A stretch of DNA of 64,000 nucleotides from G965277745 sp965277745 (GTDB taxonomy: Bacteria; Pseudomonadota; Gammaproteobacteria; Cardiobacteriales; Cardiobacteriaceae), in assembly GCA_965277745.1 (NCBI GenBank), contig OZ255837.1:1798001-1862000 (forward strand). The letters are read 5' to 3'. This document shows, one piece after another, positions 38,274 through 47,241 of the stretch. The translations under genes were made by a program, and so were the position numbers. The notes beneath the pieces are model-generated. The model saw nothing but the letters and a program-made list of their open reading frames with translations, was not told the origin of the DNA and made no database searches. Every line of letters begins with the position of its first letter. The stretch's first letter is position 1.

Positions 38274-40072
38274 ATGTCATTACAAAAAATCATCGAAAAG
38301 GCTCAAGATATCAGCCGATTCAGAAATGTACCATATTGGCGTGAGCGTTTCGGAGACACATCTGTAGACAAAAGACGATTTCTCTGGACCTGTTTTTATG
38401 AAGCTATCGCAGACAAACTTCTCTTATACAGGGATAAGCGAGACGAGCTCATAAAAGGCATACATTCAATTGCATCAAAAGTTGAAGGCTTGTCTAATCT
38501 GCAAGACCAGTTTTATGATGGCTCAACAGGGCCTTTGAAGGATATTTGTCCATTTACAGCTATGGGGATCTTCAATCGGGGCATTACCGATGTGAACAGG
38601 AAAAATATAGCTACTGAATTGGCAACCTTTCTGGGTGTAGAAGAAGTTGTCCCGGACTCATTTGAAGGAATTCCCATACTCAACAACCAGAAATCTTGGT
38701 TCTTTGGATTTGATAACAAAAGAATGTCTGACGACATTGATGCACTATGGGAGATATTTGCCAAGGCTATCACCTTTTCAGATTCTGATGACGCTGATAT
38801 TAGAGCAGATTTCATTTCGGCATATGATAGTGCAACCGAGAGATTCGGTGTCGGTTGGAATTTGACAATGGGGTTGTACTGGGTTCGTCCATGGATTTTC
38901 CAGACTCTTGATGGGCAGTCTCAAAGGTATATCAGCAAGAAACTGAATATTAAAATCGGGCTCAATGGTCCCAAAGGTCGCTGTAATGCAAACGATTATT
39001 TAGCGGTACTGGACACATTGGAAACACGTTTTCAGGAGGAAGCTTATCTAGTTCACTCCTTTCCAGAGCTTTCACTTGCTGCTTGGCTTTTCAAGGATGG
39101 GGGAACATCGGCACACCCCAATGCTACTGATACAGATGTTCAAAGTGACGAGCTGGATAACGAGCCAGAAGAAGAAGTTACCATTGCTCCAATTGAACCG
39201 TATTCAGTCGATAATATCATTTCGGATGGTTGTTTTATCAAACGGGTGAAGCTTGAAAGGATTCTGGAGCGTCTTCGAACAAAGAAGAATCTCATTCTGC
39301 AAGGTCCTCCCGGAACAGGTAAGACATGGCTTGCCAAGAGATTGGCTTTTGTTCTTATCGGGCAAAGGAATGACAGCAAGGTACGAGCTGTTCCAATCTT
39401 TCATACGAAGATTTTGTTCGGGGTTGGCGTCCATCTGGTGACGGAAAACTGACATTGGTCGATGGGCCATTCGTCGAAATGATCAGGGCCGCCAAAAATG
39501 AACCAAGTACAAGGCACGTCATTGTAATCGAAGAAATCAACCGAGGAAATCCGGCACAGATATTTGGTGAGATGCTGACTTTGTTGGAGGTCGATAAGCG
39601 AACACCAAACGAAGCTTTAGAACTTTCATATCGTCGTGAAGATGATGAGCGAGTTTTTATTCCAGATAACCTTTATGTGATTGGAACGATGAATATTGCC
39701 GACAGATCGCTTGCTCTTGTCGATCTGGCGCTACGGAGAAGGTTTGCATTTATCGATTTGAAACCATCACTTGGTAAAACGTGGAAGGACTGGGTAACAA
39801 CCCAATGCGGAATAGACACGGACATACTTGATGAAATTGAAAGCAAAATTTTGTCACTAAACACAGAGATTACGTCTGATTCCAGCTTGGGCGAGCAGTT
39901 CGGCATCGGGCACAGTTATGTCACACCTCCGTTTGGTATTCCTATCAAGGATGCCCGGGAATGGTTCCGACAAGTAGTAGATACAGAAATTGGACCTCTC
40001 TTGGATGAGTACTGGTTCGATTCTCTTGATAAAGCCCAGAAGGCAAGAGAACGACTTCTTGAGGGATGCTAA
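38274..40072 (+). pseudogene. mcrB: McrB, GTP-dependent modification-specific restriction subunit (frameshifted)
   Basis: AAA+ GTPase motor of the McrBC system, which cuts DNA carrying modified cytosines. An N-terminal ~300-residue recognition region precedes the motor: NLILQGPPGTGKTWLAKRLA (Walker A, near 344), VIVIEEINRGNPAQIFGEML (Walker B) and YVIGTMNIADRSLALVDLAL (the MNxADRS signature of McrB). The frame is lost shortly before YEDFVRGWRPSGDGKLTLVD (around 39395-39415); the first open frame ends at 39452 and the rest reads in another frame to 40072. A one-base deletion explains it. Joined, the protein is about 600 aa. A sequencing error is possible and would revive the gene. Confidence 0.85.
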
Positions 40073-40075
40073 AAA

Positions 40076-41212
40076 ATGAGCACTGTTGCGGCCACATTAC
40101 CTAAGCCCAGTACCACTCTTAAAGAGGCTGGTTATATAGGAAGAATTCCTGTCCGGAATCTTTGGCTGCTTATGCTCTATGCATCTGACCTTTTTCGGCA
40201 GCTTGATCAAGCCTCACAAGTCTCTGTCGAAGAAAATCCGGATAACATACCCGACTTGGTTGCTGAAATTTTATCCACACAGGTTGAACAGCGAATCAAG
40301 CGAAATTTAAGGTTTGGATACCAGACTCGCGAGACAACTCTGAATCGTGTTCTTGGCCGAATTGATTTGCTGAAGACTGAGCGACATAGGCTTCTTGATA
40401 AAGGTAAGGTGTTTTGCCGCTTTGATGAGTTGACCGTTGACACGCCTCGCAATCGCTTCGTTAGGTCAGCGTTAGAAGAAATTTCGAAGTTGGTGAAACG
40501 CCAATCTTGGGGCCACAGGTGTCGGTCTATTGCGAACAGTTTAAGACTTATGGGTGTGGTCGGTGAAAAGCCGGGACATGCGGAGATTTCGATAGACCGT
40601 TTTGGAAGGCACGATGCAATCGACAGAAAAATGGTTGCTGCTGCTCAGCTTGCGTTCAACCTGGCATTACCAACTGAATCTGCCGGAACAAAATATTTAT
40701 CGTTGCCGGATCGTGAAATCACTTGGATTCGGAAGCTTTATGAAAAAGGAATTGCTGGTTTTTATGATGTTACTTTGTCCGGTCAAGGGTGGCGTATCGA
40801 AGCTGGAAAGTCTATCGGATGGGCCGTAAACCAGAAAAGTCCTGGCATCGACAAGATTTTCCCGTCAATGCGTACTGACATTACTTTGAGCCATGAAATT
40901 TCAGGCAGGCAGATCATCATTGACACCAAATTCAATTCGATTGTGACCAAAGGCTGGTATCGGGATGAAACGCTGCGTAGTGGATATATATATCAGATTT
41001 ACACATATTTGAGGTCTCAGGAAGGGCTGGGAGATCCTCTCGCAGACAAAGCCACCGGAATTTTACTGCACCCTTCGATTGGTAGCATGATTAATGAATC
41101 AGTTGCTATCCAAGGACATGAGATTCGGTTTGCCACGGTAGATTTGAGTGCAGAAACAAAACTGATACGGCACCAATTGTTGCAAATTTTGGAGGCTGGT
41201 CATGAAGATTGA
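40076..41212 (+). CDS. mcrC: McrC, nuclease subunit of McrBC
   Basis: 378-residue nuclease partner of McrB. The C-terminal part carries a PD-(D/E)XK-type site: SMRTDITLSHEISGRQIIIDTKFN (Asp near 266, DTK near 282-284), followed by YIYQIYTYLRSQEG (the conserved Gln/Tyr helix). N-terminal IPVRNLWLLMLYASDLF is typical of McrC. It starts three bases after the mcrB stop, so translation is coupled; the frame is intact. Its function depends on whether McrB is made. Confidence 0.88.
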   Translation: MSTVAATLPKPSTTLKEAGYIGRIPVRNLWLLMLYASDLFRQLDQASQVSVEENPDNIPDLVAEILSTQVEQRIKRNLRFGYQTRETTLNRVLGRIDLLKTERHRLLDKGKVFCRFDELTVDTPRNRFVRSALEEISKLVKRQSWGHRCRSIANSLRLMGVVGEKPGHAEISIDRFGRHDAIDRKMVAAAQLAFNLALPTESAGTKYLSLPDREITWIRKLYEKGIAGFYDVTLSGQGWRIEAGKSIGWAVNQKSPGIDKIFPSMRTDITLSHEISGRQIIIDTKFNSIVTKGWYRDETLRSGYIYQIYTYLRSQEGLGDPLADKATGILLHPSIGSMINESVAIQGHEIRFATVDLSAETKLIRHQLLQILEAGHED

Positions 41213-42137
41213 TCGAGCCTAAGGATGCCTGCTGGGCCAGCTTGCCGGTGATGCGCTGGGAAGTTTGGTTGAGTTTCAATCCCCGGATGAGATACGGCGG
41301 AGCTATCCTGATGGTGTTCGGGAGCTGGCGGATGGCGGTACATGGAATACCGTTGCCGGTCAGCCGACTGATGATTCTGAGATGGCTCTGCTCCTCGCCC
41401 GGATGTTGGTGAAAACCGAGTCGTATGCCCCGGAAGCGGCGCTGAAGGAATATCAATACTGGCTGAGTTCCGATCCGTTTGATTGTGGCATGACCATTTC
41501 GGCCGGGCTGCGTGGGAATCCAAACCCCGACAGTCAGGCCAATGGAGTCATGATGCGGATCAGTCCGCTCGGAATTTTCGGAGCCGGATTTAAACTGGAT
41601 CAGGTGGCCGAATGGGCTATGCAGGATGCGGCGCTCACACATCCCAACCTGATATGCCAGCAGGCCAACGCGCTCTTTGCCATGGGGATTGCCTACGCCA
41701 TTCAATCCGGATGCGACCGCAAAGAGCTATACCAGCACATCCGGCAGTGGGCTGCAGACATGACCGTTGAACCTGCCTTGCTGGATACCATTGACAAGGC
41801 TGCTAAAGAGCCGCCAGCGGACTATGTCCACCAGCAGGGCTGGGTGTTGATCGCTTTTCAGAATGCCCTATATCAGCTGCTCCATGCGCCGAGCCTCGAA
41901 GAAGGTGTTGTCGATACCATTATGCGCGGTGGTGACACCGACACCAACGCGGCCATTTGTGGGGCACTGTTAGGCGCTGTGTGCGGTCGGGAGGCTATTC
42001 CGGCCCAGTGGCTCGACTGCCTGCAAAACTGCCGCCCAGAGGCCGGACATCCCCGAGTGCGCCACCCACGCCCGGAATGCTTCTGGCCGGTGGACGTGTT
42101 GGAGCTGGCGGAGAGGCTGATTAGCGATATTGATTGA
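41202..42137 (+). pseudogene. ADP-ribosylglycohydrolase (DraG-like) with a stop at codon 7
   Basis: Enzyme family that removes ADP-ribose from proteins or nucleic acids. The Mg-binding signatures are present: GCLLGQLAGDALGSLVEF near the N-terminus, GQPTDDSEMALLLARML, and the C-terminal RGGDTDTNAAICGALLGA. The natural start is the ATG at 41202, overlapping the end of mcrC. An in-frame TAA at 41220-41222 follows MKIDRA, exactly where family members read on into GCLLGQ. The rest is open to 42137. A TTG at 41265 is the only nearby restart and would lose the first GD motif. Probably inactive. Confidence 0.85.
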
Positions 42138-42245
42138 GGAGTAACTATGGACGACTTACAAATGAAACTTCTGATTGATCTGCATAGATCAAATTTCAGA
42201 CAAGGCCCGGGAAGCGAAGCCGAGACAAAGCAGGCTTTGATGCTA

Positions 42246-43443
42246 GTCATATGGAACTGAAAATCGCTTCATAAATTGATTGAGGAGACATAGACTCTGG
42301 GACGTTTGACTATCCCGGAGGGTGTTTTATGCCAGGCAGAAAGGGGCGGCCATCACCGCCATTGGTTTTGAGTTCTGAGGAGCGTGACTACCTTGAGCGT
42401 CAGGTTCGGCGACACCGGGCTCCCCGTTCTTTTTCCGATCGATACCGGATGGTCCTGCGTTGCGCCGACGGGCTTTCGAGCAAGGAGGTTGGAGCCGAGC
42501 TCGGATTTCACGAGCACACGGTGGGCAAGTGGCGGCGGCGGTTCGTCAAGGATCGTGTGGACGGCCTTCTCGATGAGGCACGCCCCGGCCGCCCGCGCAC
42601 AGTTGAAGACGATCAGGTCGCGGCGGTCATTGAACGGACATTGCACAGCAAGCCCCGTAACGCCACCCATTGGTCCATCCGTTCGATGGCGAAGGAAACA
42701 GGCCTGTCACACACGACGATCCGCCGCATTTGGAATGCCTTTGGCCTCCAACCCCATCGCAGCGATACCTTCAAACTGTCCAGTGACCCTTTGTTCGTCG
42801 AGAAGGTTCGCGATATCGTCGGCCTCTATCTCTCGCCGCCCAACCGGGCCTTGGTGTTGTCCGTTGACGAGAAGAGCCAGATCCAGGCATTGGACCGCTC
42901 CCAATCCATTCTGCCAATGGCCCCCGGCATCCCCGAACGGCAGACCCACGATTATGTGCGTCATGGCACGACATCGCTGTTCGCGGCTCTCGACGTGGCC
43001 AGCGGCTTTGTGATCGGGAAATGCTACAAGCGCCACAGGGCCAAAGAGTTTCTGTCCTTTCTGAAGGAAATCGACGCCAATATGCCCGATGATCTGGATA
43101 TCCATATCATCATGGACAATTACGCCACCCACAAAACCAAGGAGGTCAAAGCGTGGCTCGCCCGCCGACCGCGCTACCACGTCCACTTCACCCCCACATC
43201 GGCATCATGGATCAATCAGGTCGAGCGTTGGTTTGCCGAACTCACCCGCAAACAGGTACAGCGGGGAGCGCATACCTCTGTCAAATCCCTGGAAGCCGAT
43301 ATCACCAAATTCATTCAGTGCCACAACGAGAACCCAAAGCCTTTCAAATGGACGAAATCTGCTGATGAAATCCTGGCCTCCGTCAGGCGCTTTTGCCAAC
43401 GTGCTGATCAAACATTATGCGGCGAACTTTAGATTCAGGTGAC
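42246..43443 (+). mobile_element. IS630-family insertion sequence (intact, about 1.2 kb)
   Basis: Inserted in the methyltransferase gene at a CTAG site: CTAG flanks both ends (42243-42246 and 43443-43446), as expected for TA duplication at the preferred IS630 target. The ends TCATATGGAACTG and TCACCTGAATCT (read inward) are imperfect inverted repeats. Removing it restores ATG CTA GCT GGA across the junction. Confidence 0.88.
42329..43432 (+). CDS. IS630-family transposase
   Basis: 367-residue DDE transposase with an N-terminal HTH (GLSSKEVGAELGFHEHTVGKWR) and a second HTH (WSIRSMAKETGLSHTTIRRIW). The catalytic positions are LVLSVDEKSQIQ, HIIMDNYATHKTK and SASWINQVERWFAEL. The frame is complete and it is GC-rich compared with its target gene. 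Probably functional. Confidence 0.93.
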   Translation: MPGRKGRPSPPLVLSSEERDYLERQVRRHRAPRSFSDRYRMVLRCADGLSSKEVGAELGFHEHTVGKWRRRFVKDRVDGLLDEARPGRPRTVEDDQVAAVIERTLHSKPRNATHWSIRSMAKETGLSHTTIRRIWNAFGLQPHRSDTFKLSSDPLFVEKVRDIVGLYLSPPNRALVLSVDEKSQIQALDRSQSILPMAPGIPERQTHDYVRHGTTSLFAALDVASGFVIGKCYKRHRAKEFLSFLKEIDANMPDDLDIHIIMDNYATHKTKEVKAWLARRPRYHVHFTPTSASWINQVERWFAELTRKQVQRGAHTSVKSLEADITKFIQCHNENPKPFKWTKSADEILASVRRFCQRADQTLCGEL

Positions 43444-44333
43444 TAGCTGGACTCGATAAATCACGCCCTTTGAAGATTGAGGATATCGGTTGTGGCACCG
43501 GCGCTTCAACTCAACCATTCAGCTTGCCAAGGAACTAGATACCGAAATTACCGCCGTGGACTTCCTGTCGGAGTTTCTTGAGGAGCTTCAAACCAGAGCC
43601 ACCGACCACGGCGTGGCAGACAAAATAACTACCTTAAGCTGCTCCATGGACGCGCTGCCCTTTGCCGATGAGGAGTTTGATGTCATCTGGTCGGAGGGTG
43701 CGATCTATAATATGGGTTTTGAAGCTGGAGTATCAGCTTGGAGGCGCTTCCTGAAACCGGGAGGCAAACTTATCGTTTCAGAAATCACATGGCTGACTGC
43801 CGACCGACCGGCCGAACTTCAATCCCACTGGGATGCGGAGTATCCCGAGATCGATGTTGCCTCGGCAAAAATCGGAATCCTCGAACGGCATGGCTACATT
43901 CCTGAAGGCTATTTTTATCTGCCCACGAACTTGCTGGATCGACAATTACTACCGGCCCATGCAAGACGGGTTCGATGCCTTCCTCGAACGGAATGGAAGG
44001 AGTGATCAGGCAAGGGAAATTATCGAATGTGAAAAGCTGAAATTGCCTTCTATGAAAAGTACCGGGACCATTACAGCTATGGCGTTTACATCGCCAAAAA
44101 GATCTGAAGGTGATGTATGGGAAGGCAATCAGACATGGTTTGTGAAACACACCGCCCGGTATTCAATCGGGAATCGAACCCACGTCCGTTCTCTGTTTCG
44201 GGAAAATGTAGAGAATTAAATTTCTCTCGGAGTACGACAGTCTGAAGGGATTTGATGTGTTTTAAAGTATTGAATAAACAGGGTTTGCGGATATATTTTG
44301 GTTTGGAGAACGAATTGGGGTAAGGCCCCGTGT

Positions 44334-44345
44334 CCTCCACCATTT
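44334..44345 (+). repeat. attR: duplicate of the ssrA 3' end
   Basis: CCTCCACCATTT, identical to the last nine bases of ssrA plus three downstream, in the same orientation. TTGAAAAGC follows here and AGAAAAAGAC at attL. Confidence 0.78.
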
Positions 44346-44360
44346 TGAAAAGCTAATAAT

Positions 44361-44415
44361 GGGAATGTACCAGATAACACCCTTTATGTATTATCTGGTA
44401 CATTCCCTTCTTTTA
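44361..44415 (+). terminator. Strong rho-independent terminator right of attR
   Basis: A perfect 17-bp stem (arms 44361-44377 and 44391-44407, starting GGGAATGTACC) with a 13-base loop, then TTCTTTT. Its position right after attR suggests it is the ancestral ssrA terminator, displaced by the island. Confidence 0.8.
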
Positions 44416-44847
44416 TTGACCAGTCGCTCCCTCGCGGTACTCGGATTGCCGCTCTTTGACGTTCGAGAATGACTTTTAAGGAAGATATTGCAAATGGTAT
44501 ATGCGAAAGAATCGTCCAGCCGGAGCAGCGCAAGGTGTAGCGGAACGGACGCTCTCTGCCGGCGGGTTTTGCCTGCACGCGAGTTCAAGAGGCCTGCCTT
44601 TGCTCCTCGATGAGTTACCCTTTACGGATGGATTGGTGGTGATATTTTTGTTCTCGCAGAACGCTCTAGCATCGAAGCGGCTACATTGCATTCCCTCACT
44701 TGCGTGGTGAGCAAGGGCGATTTTATCGCGACGGGAATTTCACCTATTGTGGAAGGAAAAGGGCTAGCGCGCCCTATTGTCGACGCTGTTTTCGTCACAG
44801 CAAAGACTGAACACGCAAAAAACGGCTGTCGACGTGGCGCCGAACGG
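44416..44847. other. Intergenic region, no gene recognised
   Basis: About 430 bases between the ancestral ssrA terminator and the permease gene. The open frames on both strands resemble no family. Confidence 0.45.
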
Positions 44848-45930
44848 TCATTGAGCGGCGATGTCCTCGTGTCGGCCACGTATTTCATAACGTTGCCAGG
44901 CTTCAATGATGGCTTTGACCAAGGTGGCGAGCGGAATGGCGAAAAACACGCCCCAAAAGCCCCACAGGCCGCCGAAGATCAGGACGGCAATAATTAACGC
45001 CACCGGATGGATATTCACCGCTTCGGAAAAAATCAGCGGCACGATCACGTTTGCGTCGAGAATCTGGATGATGAAATACAACATGGCGATCCACCAGAAG
45101 GGTGGCGCGAAGCCGAACTGCATGTATGCCACGACGAGCACCGGAATGGTAACGATCGTTGCGCCGATATAGGGAATCAGCACCGACAATCCGACCATCA
45201 GGCCGAGAAGTAGACTGTATTGCAAGCCGAACATATTGAAAGGGAGCAGGCATAGCATCCAGATCACGAGAATCTCGATGAATTTACCGCGGATATAATT
45301 GCCGATCTGGACATCGACTTCCGCCCAGATATCCTGAATGATTTGATTGTTTTGCGGCAGAAAACGTGTCAGTCCACGCAGGATGAGCGCTTTGTCTTTG
45401 AGAAAAAAGAAGACCAGCAGTGGAATGAGGATCGAGTAGACGACGAAGGTGAAAACCACCAATATCGAGGCGAAGAATTTCACCGCGAGAAGTTCCCTGG
45501 TATAACCGGTAATGGCGGTGTTGAGGGTGTTCAGCAGGCCGTTGATGTCCGCTTCGCTGAGGTAGTGTGGAAATTTCTCCGGCAGAACGTGCAGTTCGTC
45601 CTGGGCATGGCTGAGATAGGTCGGCAGATTACCGAGCAATTCTTTCGCCTGGTGGATCAGGGTCGGGACAAGGGCGATCAGAAGATAGGCAAGCAACAGA
45701 GAAAAGGAGAGAAACACCAGGAAAACGGCGAAAATGCGCCGGATACCGAGTTGCTCCAACCTTTTGATCAACCCCTCGAGCAGATATGCGATGATGATCG
45801 AAACGATGACCGGGATCAGCCACTTGCCGACGAAATAGAGGGTGATGACAAGCGTGGAACTGAAAAACAGCAGGGCGACCAGTGAGGGATTGTTGAGGAT
45901 CCTTTGCAGCGGTTTAAACAGTAGGTCCAT
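44848..45930 (-). CDS. AI-2E/PerM-family membrane permease
   Basis: 360-residue membrane protein of the AI-2E transporter (PerM/TqsA) superfamily: several membrane helices at the N-terminus (VALLFFSSTLVITLYFVGKW, VIVSIIIAYLLEGLIKRL) and the C-terminal block VPLIFSEAVNIHPVALIIAVLIFGGLWGFWGVFFAIPLAT that defines the family. Substrate unknown. I used ATG 45930 rather than the longer frame because it gives the normal MDLLFKPLQRI start. It follows hemY by 60 bases on the same strand and may share its transcript. Confidence 0.85.
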   Translation of the reverse strand: MDLLFKPLQRILNNPSLVALLFFSSTLVITLYFVGKWLIPVIVSIIIAYLLEGLIKRLEQLGIRRIFAVFLVFLSFSLLLAYLLIALVPTLIHQAKELLGNLPTYLSHAQDELHVLPEKFPHYLSEADINGLLNTLNTAITGYTRELLAVKFFASILVVFTFVVYSILIPLLVFFFLKDKALILRGLTRFLPQNNQIIQDIWAEVDVQIGNYIRGKFIEILVIWMLCLLPFNMFGLQYSLLLGLMVGLSVLIPYIGATIVTIPVLVVAYMQFGFAPPFWWIAMLYFIIQILDANVIVPLIFSEAVNIHPVALIIAVLIFGGLWGFWGVFFAIPLATLVKAIIEAWQRYEIRGRHEDIAAQ

Positions 45931-45990
45931 GATTCGCGTCCTGAAAAAATATTTGCCTTGGTTTGTGAGCAGACGCAAGGGGCGAACGGA

Positions 45991-47238
45991 TCAAGAGGGT
46001 AAGCTTTTCTGCGTCGATGCGCGCAGCAGTTCGCCTTCCACGGGCGCCCCTCCGGTTTTTTCGAGCAGGCTCTGGCGGTAGGCGGCAAGCGCCGCTTGTG
46101 GCTGATCACGTGCTTCGAGAATCTGTCCCCACAGCGCGAACGCTTCGGCACTCCCTCGCCGTTTGATTGAATGTTCGATATATTCGTCGGCCAATGTATA
46201 TTCTTCAGCGCGAAAAGCGAGTCGTGCCCGGCAATAGAGAAAGATCGGGTCATCGCCATGCCGATCCGCCCATAACGCCATATTATGCAGTGCCTTGCGG
46301 TAATTGATTCCTTGCAACTGGCTGTACGCTTGGATGTAGTCCAGATCCCCCGTTCCCTTGATCTTGCCGCCAAGCAGTTGTTCGGCTTCTTCCCCATGAC
46401 CGTTTTCGACCAGGGAGCCGGCATACAGGATAATCATTTCTTTGTCGTCGCGGATTTGCGGCGGTAGTTTCTGCCAGGCACCGCGCAGTTCGGTGTAGGT
46501 ATTGATCGCGGCGGTATCACGGAGCATGCCGCAGGCGTAGCGTTTTCTGCGTTCATCAAACGCCTGCCAGGATAGGAAAGCGCGCATTTGTCCGAGGTTT
46601 TCCCAGGCATCGCTCCATTTGTCGAGTGCTGGGTAGATTGTATCCAGCAACATAAATATTCCGGGATTTTCTCCGCCGTCATTTTTCGCCGCTTCGAGCA
46701 GTTTTTCCGCCTGCGCGTATTGGCCATTTTTCACCAGAATTTCCGCTTCGGCAAGGCGCGTGATTTTCCTGCTTTGGTTGTCGGCGCCTACACGGGCACG
46801 CAGCAAATAATCGTCGCGACGGCGATCGGCTTGCTGGCGGTCGGCCGCGATCGCGGCGTTTTCAAAATACAGCAGCGGCGAATGACCGAGTTGCTCACTG
46901 AGTTCGCCGCCTTTGACGAGCTGCTTTTCCGCACGTTTGTAATGGCCGGCGATCAAGTCGTTCAAGCCACTTTTCAGGAGACGTTCCGCCTTGTGCCGTT
47001 TACGTGTCTGTCGGTTATGGCTGAAGCGTTCGGGCGTTTTCCAGATAAAGCGCAGGATTTTGCACAGCCATAGAACAAGCAGCGAGAAAATGATCGATAC
47101 GATAAGCCAGATGAGCAAATTTGTCTGCGCCGTATAGCCCATCATGTCGATCGAGACGGTCGCCTGAAAAGTGCGCAGGCAATAACCGATGAGCATACAA
47201 ACACAGAGAATGAACAGCGCGATGAGAAATCTGATCAT
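45991..47238 (-). CDS. hemY: HemY-like TPR protein
   Basis: Membrane-anchored tetratricopeptide protein of the gammaproteobacterial HemY type (not the HemY oxidase of Bacillus). Two N-terminal membrane helices (IALFILCVCMLIGYCL and LLIWLIVSIIFSLLVLWL) carry the HemY_N region, followed by alpha-helical repeats to the end (415 aa). Role in haem synthesis is inferred from linkage and old genetics. It starts 3 bases after the hemX stop, last of the hemCDXY set. Confidence 0.85.
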   Translation of the reverse strand: MIRFLIALFILCVCMLIGYCLRTFQATVSIDMMGYTAQTNLLIWLIVSIIFSLLVLWLCKILRFIWKTPERFSHNRQTRKRHKAERLLKSGLNDLIAGHYKRAEKQLVKGGELSEQLGHSPLLYFENAAIAADRQQADRRRDDYLLRARVGADNQSRKITRLAEAEILVKNGQYAQAEKLLEAAKNDGGENPGIFMLLDTIYPALDKWSDAWENLGQMRAFLSWQAFDERRKRYACGMLRDTAAINTYTELRGAWQKLPPQIRDDKEMIILYAGSLVENGHGEEAEQLLGGKIKGTGDLDYIQAYSQLQGINYRKALHNMALWADRHGDDPIFLYCRARLAFRAEEYTLADEYIEHSIKRRGSAEAFALWGQILEARDQPQAALAAYRQSLLEKTGGAPVEGELLRASTQKSLPS

Positions 47239-47241
47239 GAT

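Larger units (their letters stand above)
42147..44106 (+). pseudogene. Class I SAM-dependent methyltransferase, IS-interrupted and frameshifted
   Basis: Small-molecule type methyltransferase. Starts at ATG 42147 (GAGGAG upstream; MDDLQMKLLIDLHRSNFRQG) and is interrupted after LMLAG-type codons by an IS630 element. It resumes at LDKSRPLKIEDIGCGTGAST (AdoMet motif I), loses frame, continues as IQLAKELDTEITAVDFLSEF through DVIWSEGAIYNMGF and LKPGGKLIVSEITWL, then loses frame again before YRPMQDGFDAFLERNG. The end is YRDHYSYGVYIAKKI. At least two indels besides the IS, so it is a dead gene. It lies 9 bases after the glycohydrolase. Confidence 0.85.
11860..44346. mobile_element. Genomic island integrated at ssrA, rich in defence genes and insertion sequences
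   Basis: About 32.5 kb bounded by the 12-bp direct repeat from the ssrA 3' end. Composition drops relative to both flanks, and IS elements or remnants of at least three families (IS481, IS630, IS3) are present inside but not outside. Cargo: a type III restriction-modification/helicase/SbcCD operon, McrBC, a toxin-antitoxin pair, manA and hypothetical genes. No integrase, excisionase partner or replication gene is recognisable, so it is probably immobile now. The manA block (about 35.4-37.0 kb) has host-like composition, so the interior is a mosaic. That the whole interval entered in one event is inference. Confidence 0.75.

Noticed and set aside
44168..44188. T-arm-like sequence GGACGTGGGTTCGATTCCCG on the minus strand, possible tRNA
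   Set aside because: No acceptor stem, D-arm or anticodon arm can be fitted around it; the region is the decayed 3' end of the methyltransferase gene area.
44416..44847. Possible small genes right of the island
   Set aside because: Open frames on both strands overlap one another, lack ribosome-binding sites and resemble nothing.
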